From contig JANQBS010000375.1 of the NCBI GenBank assembly GCA_033085395.1, positions 1 through 31,904 on the forward strand: a stretch of DNA of 31,904 nucleotides, in the 5' to 3' direction. The position numbers were made by a program, and so were the translations under genes. The first letter of the stretch is position 1. The number at the start of each line of letters is the position of its first letter. This document shows, in pieces, positions 20,015 through 30,409 of this stretch. Origin of the DNA: Xanthoparmelia taractica. Taxonomy: Eukaryota; Ascomycota; Lecanoromycetes; Lecanorales; Parmeliaceae. The notes under the pieces are model-generated. The model was given only the letters and a program-made list of their open reading frames with translations. It was not told the origin of the DNA and ran no database searches.

Positions 20015-21040
20015 AGTGGTAGCTGCAGTTCTCCAGAATTGTAGGAATTGTAAAGACAATGGCGACCTTGCTCGTACAACAAGATGAGAAGCAATAACGA
20101 GAGGGTTCCGCACATTTATACCCGTTCTTGCTCAGCCTGAGACATCATGTGGGCCGGGATCCGTTCTTTGAAGCGAAGGAGCACCACGACGTCTGCCCAT
20201 CAGCACGGGTGAGGTTTCATGATTCATAGCATTCAAAGCCACGTACAGATCCATCAACCTCCACCACACGGAAAAGAGTCCACGGGATGCGTAAGGGCGC
20301 CACTTACGCATCGATACGACGAAGAAGAATAGTTGCTGACATCTCCGGATACTCGTGAGGACAAGTAAGCCTCCCATGGAGCTGAATTGTAAGATTGTAA
20401 CCTTGCAGCCTGAAGGAAAGATGCTGTGCCACCCATAAAGGGTGGATAAAAGACGGGAGGACCTTGGCCTTATGATGACATATATCTTTCGACCGTGTCT
20501 TTTGGTCATATTGGGCCATGGCCCTAGTGTGTGAAATACAGGTTTACTGGCAGCGGAAGCATTGGCTGACTAATCAATGATCAAGTGATCTGATTGACTA
20601 TCAATTGATCCTTCAAGAGAACATAGAGAACATAGAGTAGGAAGCCGGCGGCCATGGTCCAGTACTTATCACTGAGAATCCCTCTAACTCCCATACAAAT
20701 TGGGTGGGTCTATGGGCAATTCTCGAACAGTCCTCATGGGCAATCAACTCCAATCTGATCCCCGGAATCCAACACCTAGCTACCCGATCAGGATTAGATC
20801 ACAATATTCCGCGCTTAAGAGCGCTTTAATCAGCACAAGCAACGGCTTTGACTACTAGATTGGTAGAATCTCCGACCTACCTCTGAGCTCTGACTCGGGC
20901 TGCGTCAGCTAGCTCCTCGAGGGCAGAACCGTCGGAAAGACTGCCCCGAGTCGGCAGATCGCTCTTTGCACTGGTACCGAACGTCAAGGTGTATCACTTA
21001 TTAATCCTCGCGCAAATGATCTCCTTCAACAAACGCGAAA
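20015..21040. promoter_or_regulatory. Divergent promoter: FAD-linked oxidase and terpene synthase
   Basis: A 1,026-bp gene-free gap between two divergently transcribed pathway genes. A TATA-like TTTATA lies about 100 bp upstream of the oxidase start (near 20114-20119). Around 20580-20612 there is a cluster of TGATC/GATCA and ATTGA motifs, and at 20619-20636 a tandem AGAGAACAT repeat. Two GC-rich imperfect palindromes lie near the synthase (listed separately). Co-regulation is likely but inferred. Confidence 0.5.
20890..20957. promoter_or_regulatory. Paired GC-rich palindromes upstream of terpene synthase
   Basis: CTGACTCGGGCTGCGTCAG (20890-20908, arms CTGAC/GTCAG) and CTGCCCCGAGTCGGCAG (20941-20957, containing the perfect palindrome CCGAGTCGG) lie 84-151 bp before the ATG. 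Zn2Cys6 factors bind such CGG/TCG-containing symmetric sites, so these are candidates for the cluster regulator. No exact AflR consensus was found. Confidence 0.35.
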
Positions 21041-22159
21041 ATGCATGTCAAGAACACTGCGGATATGGTATTCGCCTCGCAGGCAGACAGCAGCTACCCT
21101 ATCCAATGGCCATGTCAAAAATGGACCATCCCTCCATCAGATTGGCAACCTCTCAACCATCCAAGGGCCAAAGAGGTTGCTAGAGAAGTCGACGCATACT
21201 TTCTTGAAAATTGGAACTTCCCAGATGCCGAAGCTGAAAAGGCTTTTATCAATGCAGGGTTCTCGGACGTTACTTGTCTCTATTTTCCTTTGGCGAAAGA
21301 TGACAGAATCCACTTTGCGTGCAGGTTACTCACGGTGCTCTTCCTCATCGATGATTTGCTCGAAGACATGTCATTTGCCGAGGGAGAGGCTTACAACGAG
21401 AAATTGATTCCAATCTCTCGTGGACATGTGCTGCCAGACCGTAAGCACCTCAAGCGCTAGAGATTCAAAGTGATCTTAGCATTTTAGGCTTAGATTTCCA
21501 ATAGGCTCCGTCGCTGCCGAGTACATCATCTACGATCTCTGGGAAAGCATGCGAGCACATGACAAGGAGCTCGCAGACGAGGTTCTTGAACCAACTTTCA
21601 CATTCATGCGAGCACAAACCGACCGTATACGCCTCGAAATCACCGAGCTAGGCCGCTACCTCGAGTACCGCGAGAAAGACGTCGGCAAAGCGTAAGAAAA
21701 TCTGTATCTCAAATGCCAAACAATATCGCTAACTCACCAAGCCTCCTCTCCGCCCTAATGCGCTTCTCCATGGGGATCCGCCTCACGCAGACCGAACTCG
21801 CCTCTATGACCGCCTTGGAACAAAATAGCTCAAAGCAAATCTCAGTAGTGAACGACATCTACAGCTGGGAGAAGGAGCTTCAAGCGTCCATGACCGGCCA
21901 CAAGGAAGGCGCGGCTCTGTGCTCGGCCGTCAAAGTCCTGGCCGACAGCGCGAACATCGGTATCGAGGCCTCGAAGCGCGTCCTCTGGTACTTGGTGCGC
22001 GAATGGGAGCAGGTGCACGACGAGCTGTGCGCGGAGAAGGCTAGGAGCCCTGAGGGGTACAGTGAAGCAGCGCAGGCGTACGCAACGGGGTTGGGGTATC
22101 AGATGAGTGGGAATGAGCTGTGGAGTAAAACAACGAAGCGGTACATTGTTGTCAACTGA
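21041..22159 (+). CDS. ari1: Aristolochene synthase-like sesquiterpene cyclase
   Basis: A class I terpene synthase of about 334 residues that ionises farnesyl diphosphate and cyclises it, via a germacrene-type intermediate, to the eremophilane hydrocarbon aristolochene or an isomer; a soluble, Mg2+-dependent enzyme. Exons are 21041-21440, 21505-21691 and 21742-22159. The Asp-rich motif DDLLE (about 104-108) in TVLFLIDDLLEDMSF and the NSE triad in VVNDIYSWEKE (Asn 233, Ser 237, Glu 241) are intact. So are LWESMRAHD and the C-terminal Arg-Tyr pair (about 329-330). Length and the whole motif series match fungal aristolochene synthases. The ATG at 21041 gives an N-terminal extension of about 35 residues before the conserved PSDWQPLNHP. 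The precise hydrocarbon product cannot be settled from sequence. It is the committed enzyme of the cluster, flanked by the FAD-linked oxidase (divergent) and P450-2 (convergent, beyond an AT-rich block). Confidence 0.92.
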
Positions 22160-23607
22160 TGGGGGTTTGGGGGTGAGGCCTGCTTTTGACTGAACGAATT
22201 AGATTCATTTGGTTCTTAGAATGTTGTCGCCAAGAGCGGGGGAGTCTAGTGCGTAGCATGATTAGGTTGGTTGTTGTTGCAAGGTTCCTACTAGACAGGT
22301 TTAGCAACTGGCTCAAAAGAATGAATCAAAGCCAAATTACGCTTAAAAGGGTAGTTACCTGATACGGTAATTCTTAGGGGGTCCTCGGGTTTTTAAATCA
22401 CTGGTTTGACTTATAAATCAGTGGTTCAAAGCTAAGTCAATTCACAAATTCGAATTTCTATATTAATATACTTTTCTATATATATAATTTTTTAATTTTT
22501 ATATATGCTTAAAGTATATACTATAATCTATAATTTCTATATATATTATAAAATAGTATCTCTTAAGGTTTCAATAGGAAATAGAAATATAAGTTTTTAA
22601 AAGTTCTAATATTCGTAATCTAAGCGCTATTCGTAAAGAGTAACCGTATAATCCGTATCAAAACGTGATTCCAAGACTATACTATATAATAAAAACAAGC
22701 TATTACCAGAAATAGTTTTACATTATTCCTTCAAATTAAGCTACTAAATCTCTCTAGTACTAGATATATCTTATTAATAGCGTCTAGAGATCGTCTGATT
22801 CTAATGATAGACTATAGCTAAATATATTATAGCTAGTACTATCTAACTACGATATTAAGTAATTAATAAATAACTCTATTAGTATAGTTTTAGTTTAAAT
22901 CTTCTTAAATTTACTAAAATTGTAGCTTATTTTTATTAACTTGGTTTTTTAAATTTCGTAGTATATAATTGTAGACTAAAAAATTATACAGATTGAAATC
23001 TACTGAAATTCAAATCTTGTATATTCTAGGATCTTGTATATTCTAGAGTTAACGAGTATACTATACGAAGAATATATAAAGCATGAGGAGAGAACTTCAT
23101 GCAGGTGAGCATGGATCCAATTTATGCTCTATGTGCAAAGCCCGCCAGAGAATTTCCCGAGTCCCTATATCAATTAGGTGGCCTGAAGGGATTTTCTCCC
23201 CCCTGTAATGGCGTGCAAAACTACCTTACCGCAAAAATTGGCTTCTCCCCACCTGAGCTAATTACTCAGCCATGGAATATACCAACATAGGTGTTTCAGC
23301 TAGCGGTGGGTCGATAAATTGAATCTCAAGATGTTTTCCATAATCTTGCTCCGTCTCGCGAGAATACCCTGGAAGATCCTCATCCCAGTGTAAGCTACGC
23401 AAAGCTTTTCAAGCATAGAGACTCGAGCGAAATGCTATCAACAGGTATAAAGTATTCATTATCGATAAAGAATAATCTAAACTTCAAAATATCATTCGGT
23501 CATGTCTTTTCCATGACACTAGCAATTTTGTCGCTAGATTCACACGGATCCGATGAAGCATTGAAGTCGACGAGATCGCTGGTAGTTGGGAATTGAAGAC
23601 GCTGACT
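22160..23607. other. Gap with RIP-like AT-rich block inside the cluster
   Basis: About 22435-23080 is extremely AT-rich with almost no CG or CA dinucleotides, as RIP leaves behind. The flanks (22160-22430 and 23085-23607) have ordinary composition and no supported gene. This is probably an old transposon insertion between the cyclase and P450-2. Its identity is erased. Confidence 0.55.
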
Positions 23608-25666
23608 CTATCCAACCTTGCTGAAGGACGGCAAAATCCCAGTCTCAACGCTCTCATCAAGCTGCTTTCGCTCATGAAACCGCACCCTAAGCTCTGGCTT
23701 ATGCCACATGACATGAACCGAGCTGGAACCCAGCCAATCCAGTCCCTGGTCGACCAAGGTCATGTTGTATTTCCAGCACAACTTGGCAAGCATTAAGTTT
23801 ATTTCCATCAAAGCGAAGCTGTGTACAGCACTGGTTAGACTGCATTTGTCAACCCATACTCGGAGATTCAACGCTTACTTGCGGCCAAGGCATCCCCTCG
23901 TGCCAAGAGAAAAAGGCTGGCTTGCTTCTTTGATGTCTTTGCTGTCTGTTTCCAACCAACGCTCAGGTCTGAAGTTCATTGGCTCGCAGAAATTTTGCGG
24001 ATCGTGAGTGACTGTCCAGGCGCTTGTATACATTTCGGTCTGTGGAAAGAGAATTTAGGCTATCCTCAGGACGCTGATGGACAAAGATGAGGGAAACGTA
24101 CGCCTTTAGGCACCCAGTGGTTATCCACGAAGACCCCTGGCGATGTCCTTGGAAAGCCTTGAGGGCCTGGTGGGTAGATCCTCAACCCCTCGTCGATGAC
24201 TGCTTGTAGGTAAGGTAACTGCTGTACTGCAGTAGCGTTGATAGACTCGTAGGTATCGAAGCGGTTGCGGACTTCTTCTCGAAGCTTAGTGTAACATTCT
24301 TGTTCCTTCAGTAAGTAGTATGTAGTCGCTGCGAGAAATGTGGCAACGGTCTCCCCTCCAGCGATGCTGAATGCTAGTCAGTCTTTTACTACAGACCAAG
24401 ACGGCTCCCACGCAAGCTTCTTGCACATACACGAGGGTGGACGCGTGAGCGGTCATCTCTTCTTTGTCGACTTCTCCACTTTCCACTTTGCTCGCAAGTG
24501 TGGAAAGAAAATCTTTCCGGGGCGACCTGCTTTCAAGTGTGGAAAGAAAATCTTTCCGGGGCGACCTGCTTTCAAGTCGGCTAAACTGTCATCAGCAACA
24601 TGATCTTTACATCTCGAATACCACGATCATATTCATCGCCCACCTTGAGACCTTTTTTCGACTGTATTCGGAATTCTTGTTTCGGACAGCTACGGTGGAG
24701 GGAAACAAGGCTTTTGCCAATCGAACGACGAGGGGAAACCGGCGGAGGTTGTCGGCAACGGTGATGAAGTAGAGGTGGTCAACAATCAACTCTTGCCAGA
24801 AATGAGGTTTCTCTATTCCAACTGTCAAATCGCTCTCGACGCTTTCATTTCTAGCCTTACCTTTGCTAATGCAATGAAATGATTCTCCAAATGCCATATC
24901 GCCCAGGATATCAAATGCGCTCATTTCATACCATTTGCTCATATCAAGGCCGTTGGTTTTGGGACCACCAAGTTGACCCAACTTCGTAATAAACGCATCA
25001 ATATTCCCTGCGACAATACTCTCCTGCTCCGAGAGCGCTTTCGTAGAAAATGCAGAGGATAACGATCTCCGCATCCGTTGATGTTGTGAAGGATTGCGCT
25101 CTGAACCAATACACAAAGATCTGAAGCCGGCACCGTACATTTCATAGAACTCGCTCTTGATGATGGCTGCTTGACCTGCAGGCTGGTGCCCGTAGATGTT
25201 CTTCCACGACGCAACAGAAGCGAAAGACAACTCGTTAGGGGATACACGGAAAACAGGTCCTGTGGAAATAGTTAGATACTATATGAGATGATTTGATTAG
25301 AATTACCGTATTTCTGGTGCCCACGGTCTATAGCAAGATGTACCTTGCCGCTCATTGAGCTTTTGACTCGCCACATCTGTTTTCGTGGGCAATCAGGAGC
25401 AGTCTCGCCACTTGGTTCACAATTGCTCACCAGACTTGAACGTGCAAGCAACGGCCCAGGATAGTGGGCAAGCGGATGGAAGTAGATATTGTAGATTATG
25501 ATGATGGTTTGCCAGCCGAAGACCTAAGACGAGATATGAACATTGTCCAGGCTCTCACATCGTTGACAATTTCCTATACCAATACCGAGGCTGTCACTAC
25601 GAGCGTAGTGGCCAATTCAACTCTTGGCGAGCTAGCTAGAATCTGGCTCGACACGATGCCTTCCAT
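23608..25666 (-). CDS. Cytochrome P450-2, CYP65/isotrichodermin-C15-hydroxylase-like
   Basis: An ER-anchored monooxygenase of about 531 residues. Nine exons: 25666-25586, 25523-25431, 25376-25307, 25259-24861, 24812-24652, 24585-24431, 24366-24102, 24039-23879 and 23818-23608. The exon 5/6 junction has two equally in-frame solutions. The N-terminal anchor spans LATTLVVTASVFGWQTIIII; then HYPGPLLAR, NELSFASVASWKNIYG, the I-helix IAGGETVATFL, the ExxR in DEGLR, FRPERW and the heme loop FSLGTRGCLG (Cys about 458). The gene is intact. Two oddities: exon 6 contains an exact 39-bp in-frame tandem duplication, adding 13 residues (LESRSPRKDFLST twice) before the I-helix; and the I-helix reads GGETV where the last residue is usually Thr or Ser. 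It shares its architecture and at least three intron positions with P450-1, so the two are paralogues. Confidence 0.9.
24495..24572. repeat. Exact 39-bp tandem duplication within P450-2 exon 6
   Basis: The units 24495-24533 and 24534-24572 are identical, and a five-base start of a third copy follows (24573-24577). 39 is a multiple of three, so the frame is kept and 13 codons are added. Confidence 0.95.
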
Positions 25667-26115
25667 TCTGCCTTTGAGAGTGTGGATCAAGTGCGAATTC
25701 TTTTCGCCGTTCAAATTGTTGATGGTATCCATGAAGGGCGGTGCCACTAGAGCAGAAGTACTTCGTTGCACCTCAACAGTTTCCTCGCGTATCCTTCCAA
25801 CTCTTTATTGTAGGATTAACCGCATCTCGGTCATCAACGGGAATATCGCCAGAATCGTTACGCTCGGCGAATCTCCTAATCCAGGCTAGGGAATATTGTT
25901 GAGGTTTAGATAGCGAACATATTGGACTAAGCCTTAAAGGAAGAATAATGTGGAGCTATGCCTGGATGTTCCACAGATAATCGTGGCCAGAAGAATGAAG
26001 GCCTCACCTTAAATAGACGAGATGGTTGACAAGAGTTAAGCTTGTGGCGCTTTCAATGCACTTCGCTACCTATAAGCCTTCTTCATGGAATTTCGCGCTT
26101 CTATAACCATGCAAA
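25667..26115. other. P450-2 upstream / SDR-3 3' flank
   Basis: A 449-bp gap on the same strand as both neighbours. A minus-strand in-frame ATG at 25732 would extend P450-2 by 22 residues. No other gene seen. Confidence 0.4.
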
Positions 26116-27124
26116 TTACGATACAACCATACGAGCTTTCAACATGTCCTTTGCCACAATAGCTTCTTGCATAGTAAGAAGTTCATCTGCGTCCCATGTG
26201 GCAGAAAGGAAGCGTCCATTCAGCCACATTGTGTCCTTTGGTGATTTCGTCAGCCATACTAGGAATCCGCCACACAAGCCGGGCTCATCAGTCAGATCTA
26301 GATACCCCATTGGATCAGCCAGCGATCAGCGATATTAGTCAACACTTCCACCCGCTTTCATGCTCGTTTGAACAAAATCGAATGGAGTACTTGAGCTTAC
26401 ACTGATGGAACACACTGGGAGCCAATTTGGAGGTGTCTGTCAATACACAACCAGGATGCACTGCGACTACTAATAATCCCTCTTTCTGGAAGTCATTTGC
26501 CATGTGCTCCACCAATCTCGCTTGGGCCAACTTGCTAACACAATGAGCTGCGTGAGCCACAGGGCCTTGCGTAACCCATGCAGCCCCCCCGCAGATTGCG
26601 ACGAAAGCTTTTGCCCCGGCTTCGCTTGATAACATGAGCGGTACCAGATAATGCGCTGCCAAATAGGCACCTATAATATCGGTGTTGATGACATCTCTGA
26701 ATTGTTTGGGGTCTCCTTCCGTCACCCTAATCGCTGTCTCCCCCCAAAGACCCGCGTTGACAACAACGACATCCAACCGTCCCAGCTCCAGTCGCACCAA
26801 ATTGGCAAGTGCTGACACACTCTCGTCCAAGGTCACATCACATACTGCAACCAGAGCGGTTATATTTGTAGGAGCGAGACGCCGAGTCTCCCTTGAGACA
26901 GCCTCCAATGCAGGAACGTCACGACCGGCCAGCACCATAGCGCTGGCACCAGCCATAGCGTACGCGTAAGCTATGGAAGCACCAATCCCACGACTGGCAC
27001 CGAGAATGCAGACGACGAAAGGGGACGGCAGAGTAGTCTTGGAAGGATCAGTCGTGCTGTTAGGAGCTCTATGGAGGGTTGGCGTGATCTGCCATCCAGT
27101 GTGGTCAGGAAGTGGTGTAGCCAT
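26116..27124 (-). CDS. SDR-3, short-chain dehydrogenase-like with altered catalytic residues
   Basis: About 301 residues in two exons, 27124-26401 and 26297-26116, joined by a 103-bp intron with a GACTAAT branch-point-like motif. The fold-defining parts are intact: LGASRGIG (about 41-48), VVNAG, a conserved Asp in CDVT, and the C-terminal WLNGRFLSATWDADELL typical of a fungal SDR group. The active site is not canonical. The YxxxK position reads HCVSK (194-198, Tyr to His), and the Ser usually found in the preceding ISS-type strand is Gly (AICGG). It may use different chemistry, act as a non-catalytic partner, or be losing function. The ATG at 27124 (MATPLPDHTGW) is preferred. The frame stays open to 27454, but that region is unlike a protein start. 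Upstream TATA-rich sequence is seen near 27450-27480. Confidence 0.85.
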
Positions 27125-27660
27125 TGGAATGAAGGATGCACAAGATCGGACGCTAAACGTTGGATTGCTCAGCGGTGATCGTTCTATCGAGGATCTTTGC
27201 TTTGAATCGAGTAGACATTCAGAACCGACTGGAAGCGTGACGGAATAAGGAATCAGCAAATGATACGAAAGGAAGGCTATGGTATTATCCGGTTGGTCTC
27301 GCACTCTGTCCACTTGATGCAAGTCGTTCCTGTGCCGAAATATATCTAATCTAATATCTCGGAAGATGCCCGAATCCAGCAATTGCCGTAGCAATTCCAT
27401 ATTGAACTTTCGCTCGACTACGGTGAAAAAGAAAAACGATCGAATGAAATACAAAGATACTATACTCTAAAGGTTTTTTAGACCTTTCTTCCGCCAAAAA
27501 CTAGTCAATCCTCATGTCTGAAAATACCGAAGTAATCTCTGAATATTTTCATGCTCAATTTGAGGGTGCTCATTTAGTCACTTCACCTGGATAACAAGCG
27601 TTTTTCTTGCCTCCTCTATGTCTTCTTGTAGTAATGATGCAGAGGCTATGAAACGACCAT
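27125..27660. other. SDR-3 upstream region
   Basis: 536 bp without a supported gene. The minus strand is open for much of it but lacks protein-like content. It should hold the SDR-3 promoter. Confidence 0.35.
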
Positions 27661-28005
27661 ATGGCCACACAGCCTCACGACAGCACAACGGCACAGATCA
27701 TCCTTGGAGCTGGCTTTCTCGGTGTAGAATTGAACGAACTTAGCATTCAGATGACAGAGTTACTTCGGAAACACAATATCAAAAACAAGGATATATCGAA
27801 AGTTTACGTATATCTTATCTTCAAATTGACGCGTGGCTTCGATGGGCAAACAGAGTGAGTGATAAGGTCCTCGGCTTGATCGGAGCCGTAAGGACCTACT
27901 CAATCATGACTAAACTTATTTGCGGTTTCCATGGCGCTGCATAGAAGGAAGCGATCTTGCAGAGTTCGAAAGGAGGTGGGCGAACGGCCGAGGAAAGAGG
28001 CTTAG
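27661..28005 (+). CDS. Possible small two-exon gene, unknown function
   Basis: An ATG at 27661 opens a frame beginning MATQPHDSTTAQIILGAG that runs to a strong donor (GTGAGT at 27855). A consensus-like branch point (TGACTAAAC, about 27907-27915) and an ATAG acceptor at 27944 follow, and the frame resumes to TAG at 28003-28005. The product would be about 84 residues, with an amphipathic middle (LGVELNELSIQMTELLRKHN) and a basic Arg/Lys-rich tail. I recognise no family. The well-formed intron is the only real support. It lies between the convergent 3' end of P450-3 and the SDR-3 promoter. Confidence 0.25.
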
Positions 28006-28121
28006 CAAAGAACGTTGATTAGATGTATCTCATTGCCATTTCTAGCAACTATTCAACTCTTGTTACTATGTTTGCAAAGTCTCGGTACCATGACGTACAT
28101 CTACATGTAGTCATCTCACGC

Positions 28122-29876
28122 TCACACCCTCCGCTTTCTCAACAAAACACCCACCTCTCTGTCTGGCAAATTCTGCGTCTCAAACTCCAAGCTCTTTGGC
28201 CTCTCCTTCCCGTCGGGAAAGCGGAAATCAAACTCCAACAGAAAATGAATGACGATGATCTTGATCTCCGCATCCGCAAACCACCGCCCAGGGCACGCAT
28301 GGCTGCCGTAACCCCAAGGCATGTTGGACAGATTGGCGGCAACGTACTGCTGCTGGCCGCTGGTGGTGGGGTCCTCCTGGCGGAGTTTGTGGAAGCGGAA
28401 GCCGTCGAAGGAGTCGGCGTTGGGGTAGAGGGCGTCGTCGAGGCCAATGGCGTGGGCGGGGACGCCGATCTGGGTGTTTGCGGGGACAAGGAAGCCGTCG
28501 GAGAAGCGGAGATCTTTCCGAATGAGGCGTTCGTATGTGACTGCGCTGAGTGGTCAGGTTACCGCCTTGTCGGAGGTGGAGATGCACGTACTGAGTAGGA
28601 GCGGATTGAAACGCTGGCTTTCGCGCATGAAACTGTCCAGCTTTGACATCTTAAGGAAGGCTTTCTTGGTTGGCATACCTGATTCGGCGGCTAGAGCACT
28701 CTCAATCTCTTCTCGCAGGGGCTGGACGTACTCTGGCATCGCGCACAAGTCGTAGAGGATATGTGTCACAGCAATCGCGCTGGTGTGGATTGCGGCGAAA
28801 GCAACGTGGAGCGTGATTGCTGATAGCGTATTCTTGGAACGACCTTCTGCGTTCTCTGACATCCATTGTAGCAAATCTGGCGACTTTTGGTGGGTTTTTT
28901 CGCGATCTTCGAGAATCGGTACGATCAATTCGTTCGCAAGCGCGAAATGTTCGAAAACTTTTGCGAGTTCAGGGACAAAATATCTTACGACGGGACGAAA
29001 TATGACTGGGAAGTCCTTGAGTCTTTGAGCGGCCAAGAAGCTGTCAGTTGTAAAACCGATCATGGTCTTGATCCATTCCTGATGCCGGCTCAATGTTACG
29101 CCTCCGAACATGCGACTCGAGGCACGGGCGACGATATCCTTGAGAACGCCTCCGATGATAACTTCCGTCCAGTCTGGTCGGGTCAGCCAAGTTCAACTTC
29201 AACAGGAGACCAGTTACCGTTACAGTCCGGTACGAGTTCTGCCATTGATTCCGAGATCTCTGCGTCCATATCAGGTAAGATAGAGGCTAGAGGGAGTGTT
29301 AACCCAATCATCGGATCTCAGTTTCTGGCTTACATAGATACTTATTCAGCTGGACCCTAATGATACGTGGATGGAGAGTTTGCTCGGTCCCGACGGTAGT
29401 GATATGCCCTTCGTACATCTGCAAACCAGATCAATAAGATCACGCACAGGTTCCCCGGGAAGGGTAAGTCCAACCTCAATGAAAGTAGCCGGGAAGTCGG
29501 CTTGCGAGGCCGGCGCATTCTTAAGCTCCTCCACATATTTGGCAGGGATCATGAGTCGTTCGCCCATCTTGGTTGGAACATAGAACGGCTTCCCTTTGTA
29601 CTAAGACAATATAGCCGAAGTCAATATGAAGACAAAGAGAAATACCTTTCGATAAGCCTCCAACAGCATATTCTTAGAACCATGTCGAAACTGCTCCCTT
29701 GCTTGTCTGATACTTTGGGCCCTTTCAAGGCCAGCAACAGGCACGTTCTGGAGTATTCTTTGCCGTTTTGGATTGCTGAAGTTAACAATGCTAAGAATAC
29801 ATATTGCGGCGGCGAGTAGAGCCCAATGACTGCTAGAGTAGACTGGCAGATCCTTAAAAACTCCTGCCTCTTCCAT
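28122..29876 (-). CDS. Cytochrome P450-3, CYP68 / ent-kaurene-oxidase-like
   Basis: An ER monooxygenase of about 503 residues from a family different from P450-1 and -2. Six exons: 29876-29646, 29600-29475, 29418-29334, 29286-29218, 29173-28592 and 28540-28122, with introns of 44-56 bp. The anchor is around HWALLAAAICILSIVNF; then YKGKPFYVPTKMGERLMIP, MYEGHITTVG, the I-helix FAAIHTSAIA, the ExxR in MRESQR and the heme loop WGYGSHACPG (Cys about 447). The Trp and His at the usual Phe and Arg positions, and the AAIHTS I-helix, are normal for this fungal family, which oxidises diterpenes and sesquiterpenes. The ATG at 29876 (MEEAGVFKDLP) is the first Met in frame. The gene is intact. It is the likely outer member of the cluster; beyond it the DNA becomes repetitive. 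Confidence 0.9.
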
Positions 29877-30409
29877 CTTCGTGGATAAGTCTGGTAAATC
29901 TAACAAGGGACTTTCGAGTCTCTGGAAGACTTAATCTTGATGCTGGATTAGAGCCCCCTCAATTACACAAGACTCGGCGTCTACGATTTTCGTCAAAGCG
30001 CGCGGCTAGAGTAATTGAATCAAGCTACAGGGCGAGATAGTGCACCAATTCTGTGCCGCAACCTATGCGGCAGTGCTCCTAAAATGGATCGGTACTCGGC
30101 AGAGTCAGGGTTTGGTTACTGTTCGGCCGGGGTGCAAAAAGGTTCGGCAGGGATAATAAGAGTTGGCACATACCGACCACGGCCTAGCCATGGGCTGATC
30201 CCGCAACCCCCGAGCTGCATCTGTAACTCTAGAGTCTATACATCGGGTGCTGCTCCGTGCTGCTGTTTCAGCACAGTCGGGTACTCTACTATCCGATTAA
30301 AAAAAACATATTCTTTCGGTGCACGACCCATGCTCGCTAGATGTATAGCACTACGGAGCCCAGGTGATTTCTACCCGGGGGTGTCACGCCCGGGCATTGC
30401 ATTGTAACT
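29877..30409. other. P450-3 upstream region
   Basis: Ordinary-composition flank that must hold the P450-3 promoter. A plus-strand open frame at 30015-30407 is Ser/Cys/Arg-rich without recognisable domains, and I do not call it. An inverted pair CCCGGG at 30374-30379 and 30389-30394 encloses GTGTCACG-type sequence; TGTCACGCCCGGG resembles an LTR start, but no partner LTR was found. Confidence 0.4.

Noticed and set aside
28023..28598. Plus-strand ORF of 191 codons with Gly/Val/Glu-rich sequence
   Set aside because: Antisense of the last exon and last intron of P450-3; the composition is a by-product of the opposite frame.
30015..30407. Plus-strand ORF of 130 codons beyond P450-3
   Set aside because: Low-complexity, Ser/Cys/Arg-rich, no domain, and lies in the P450-3 upstream region; not supportable as a gene.
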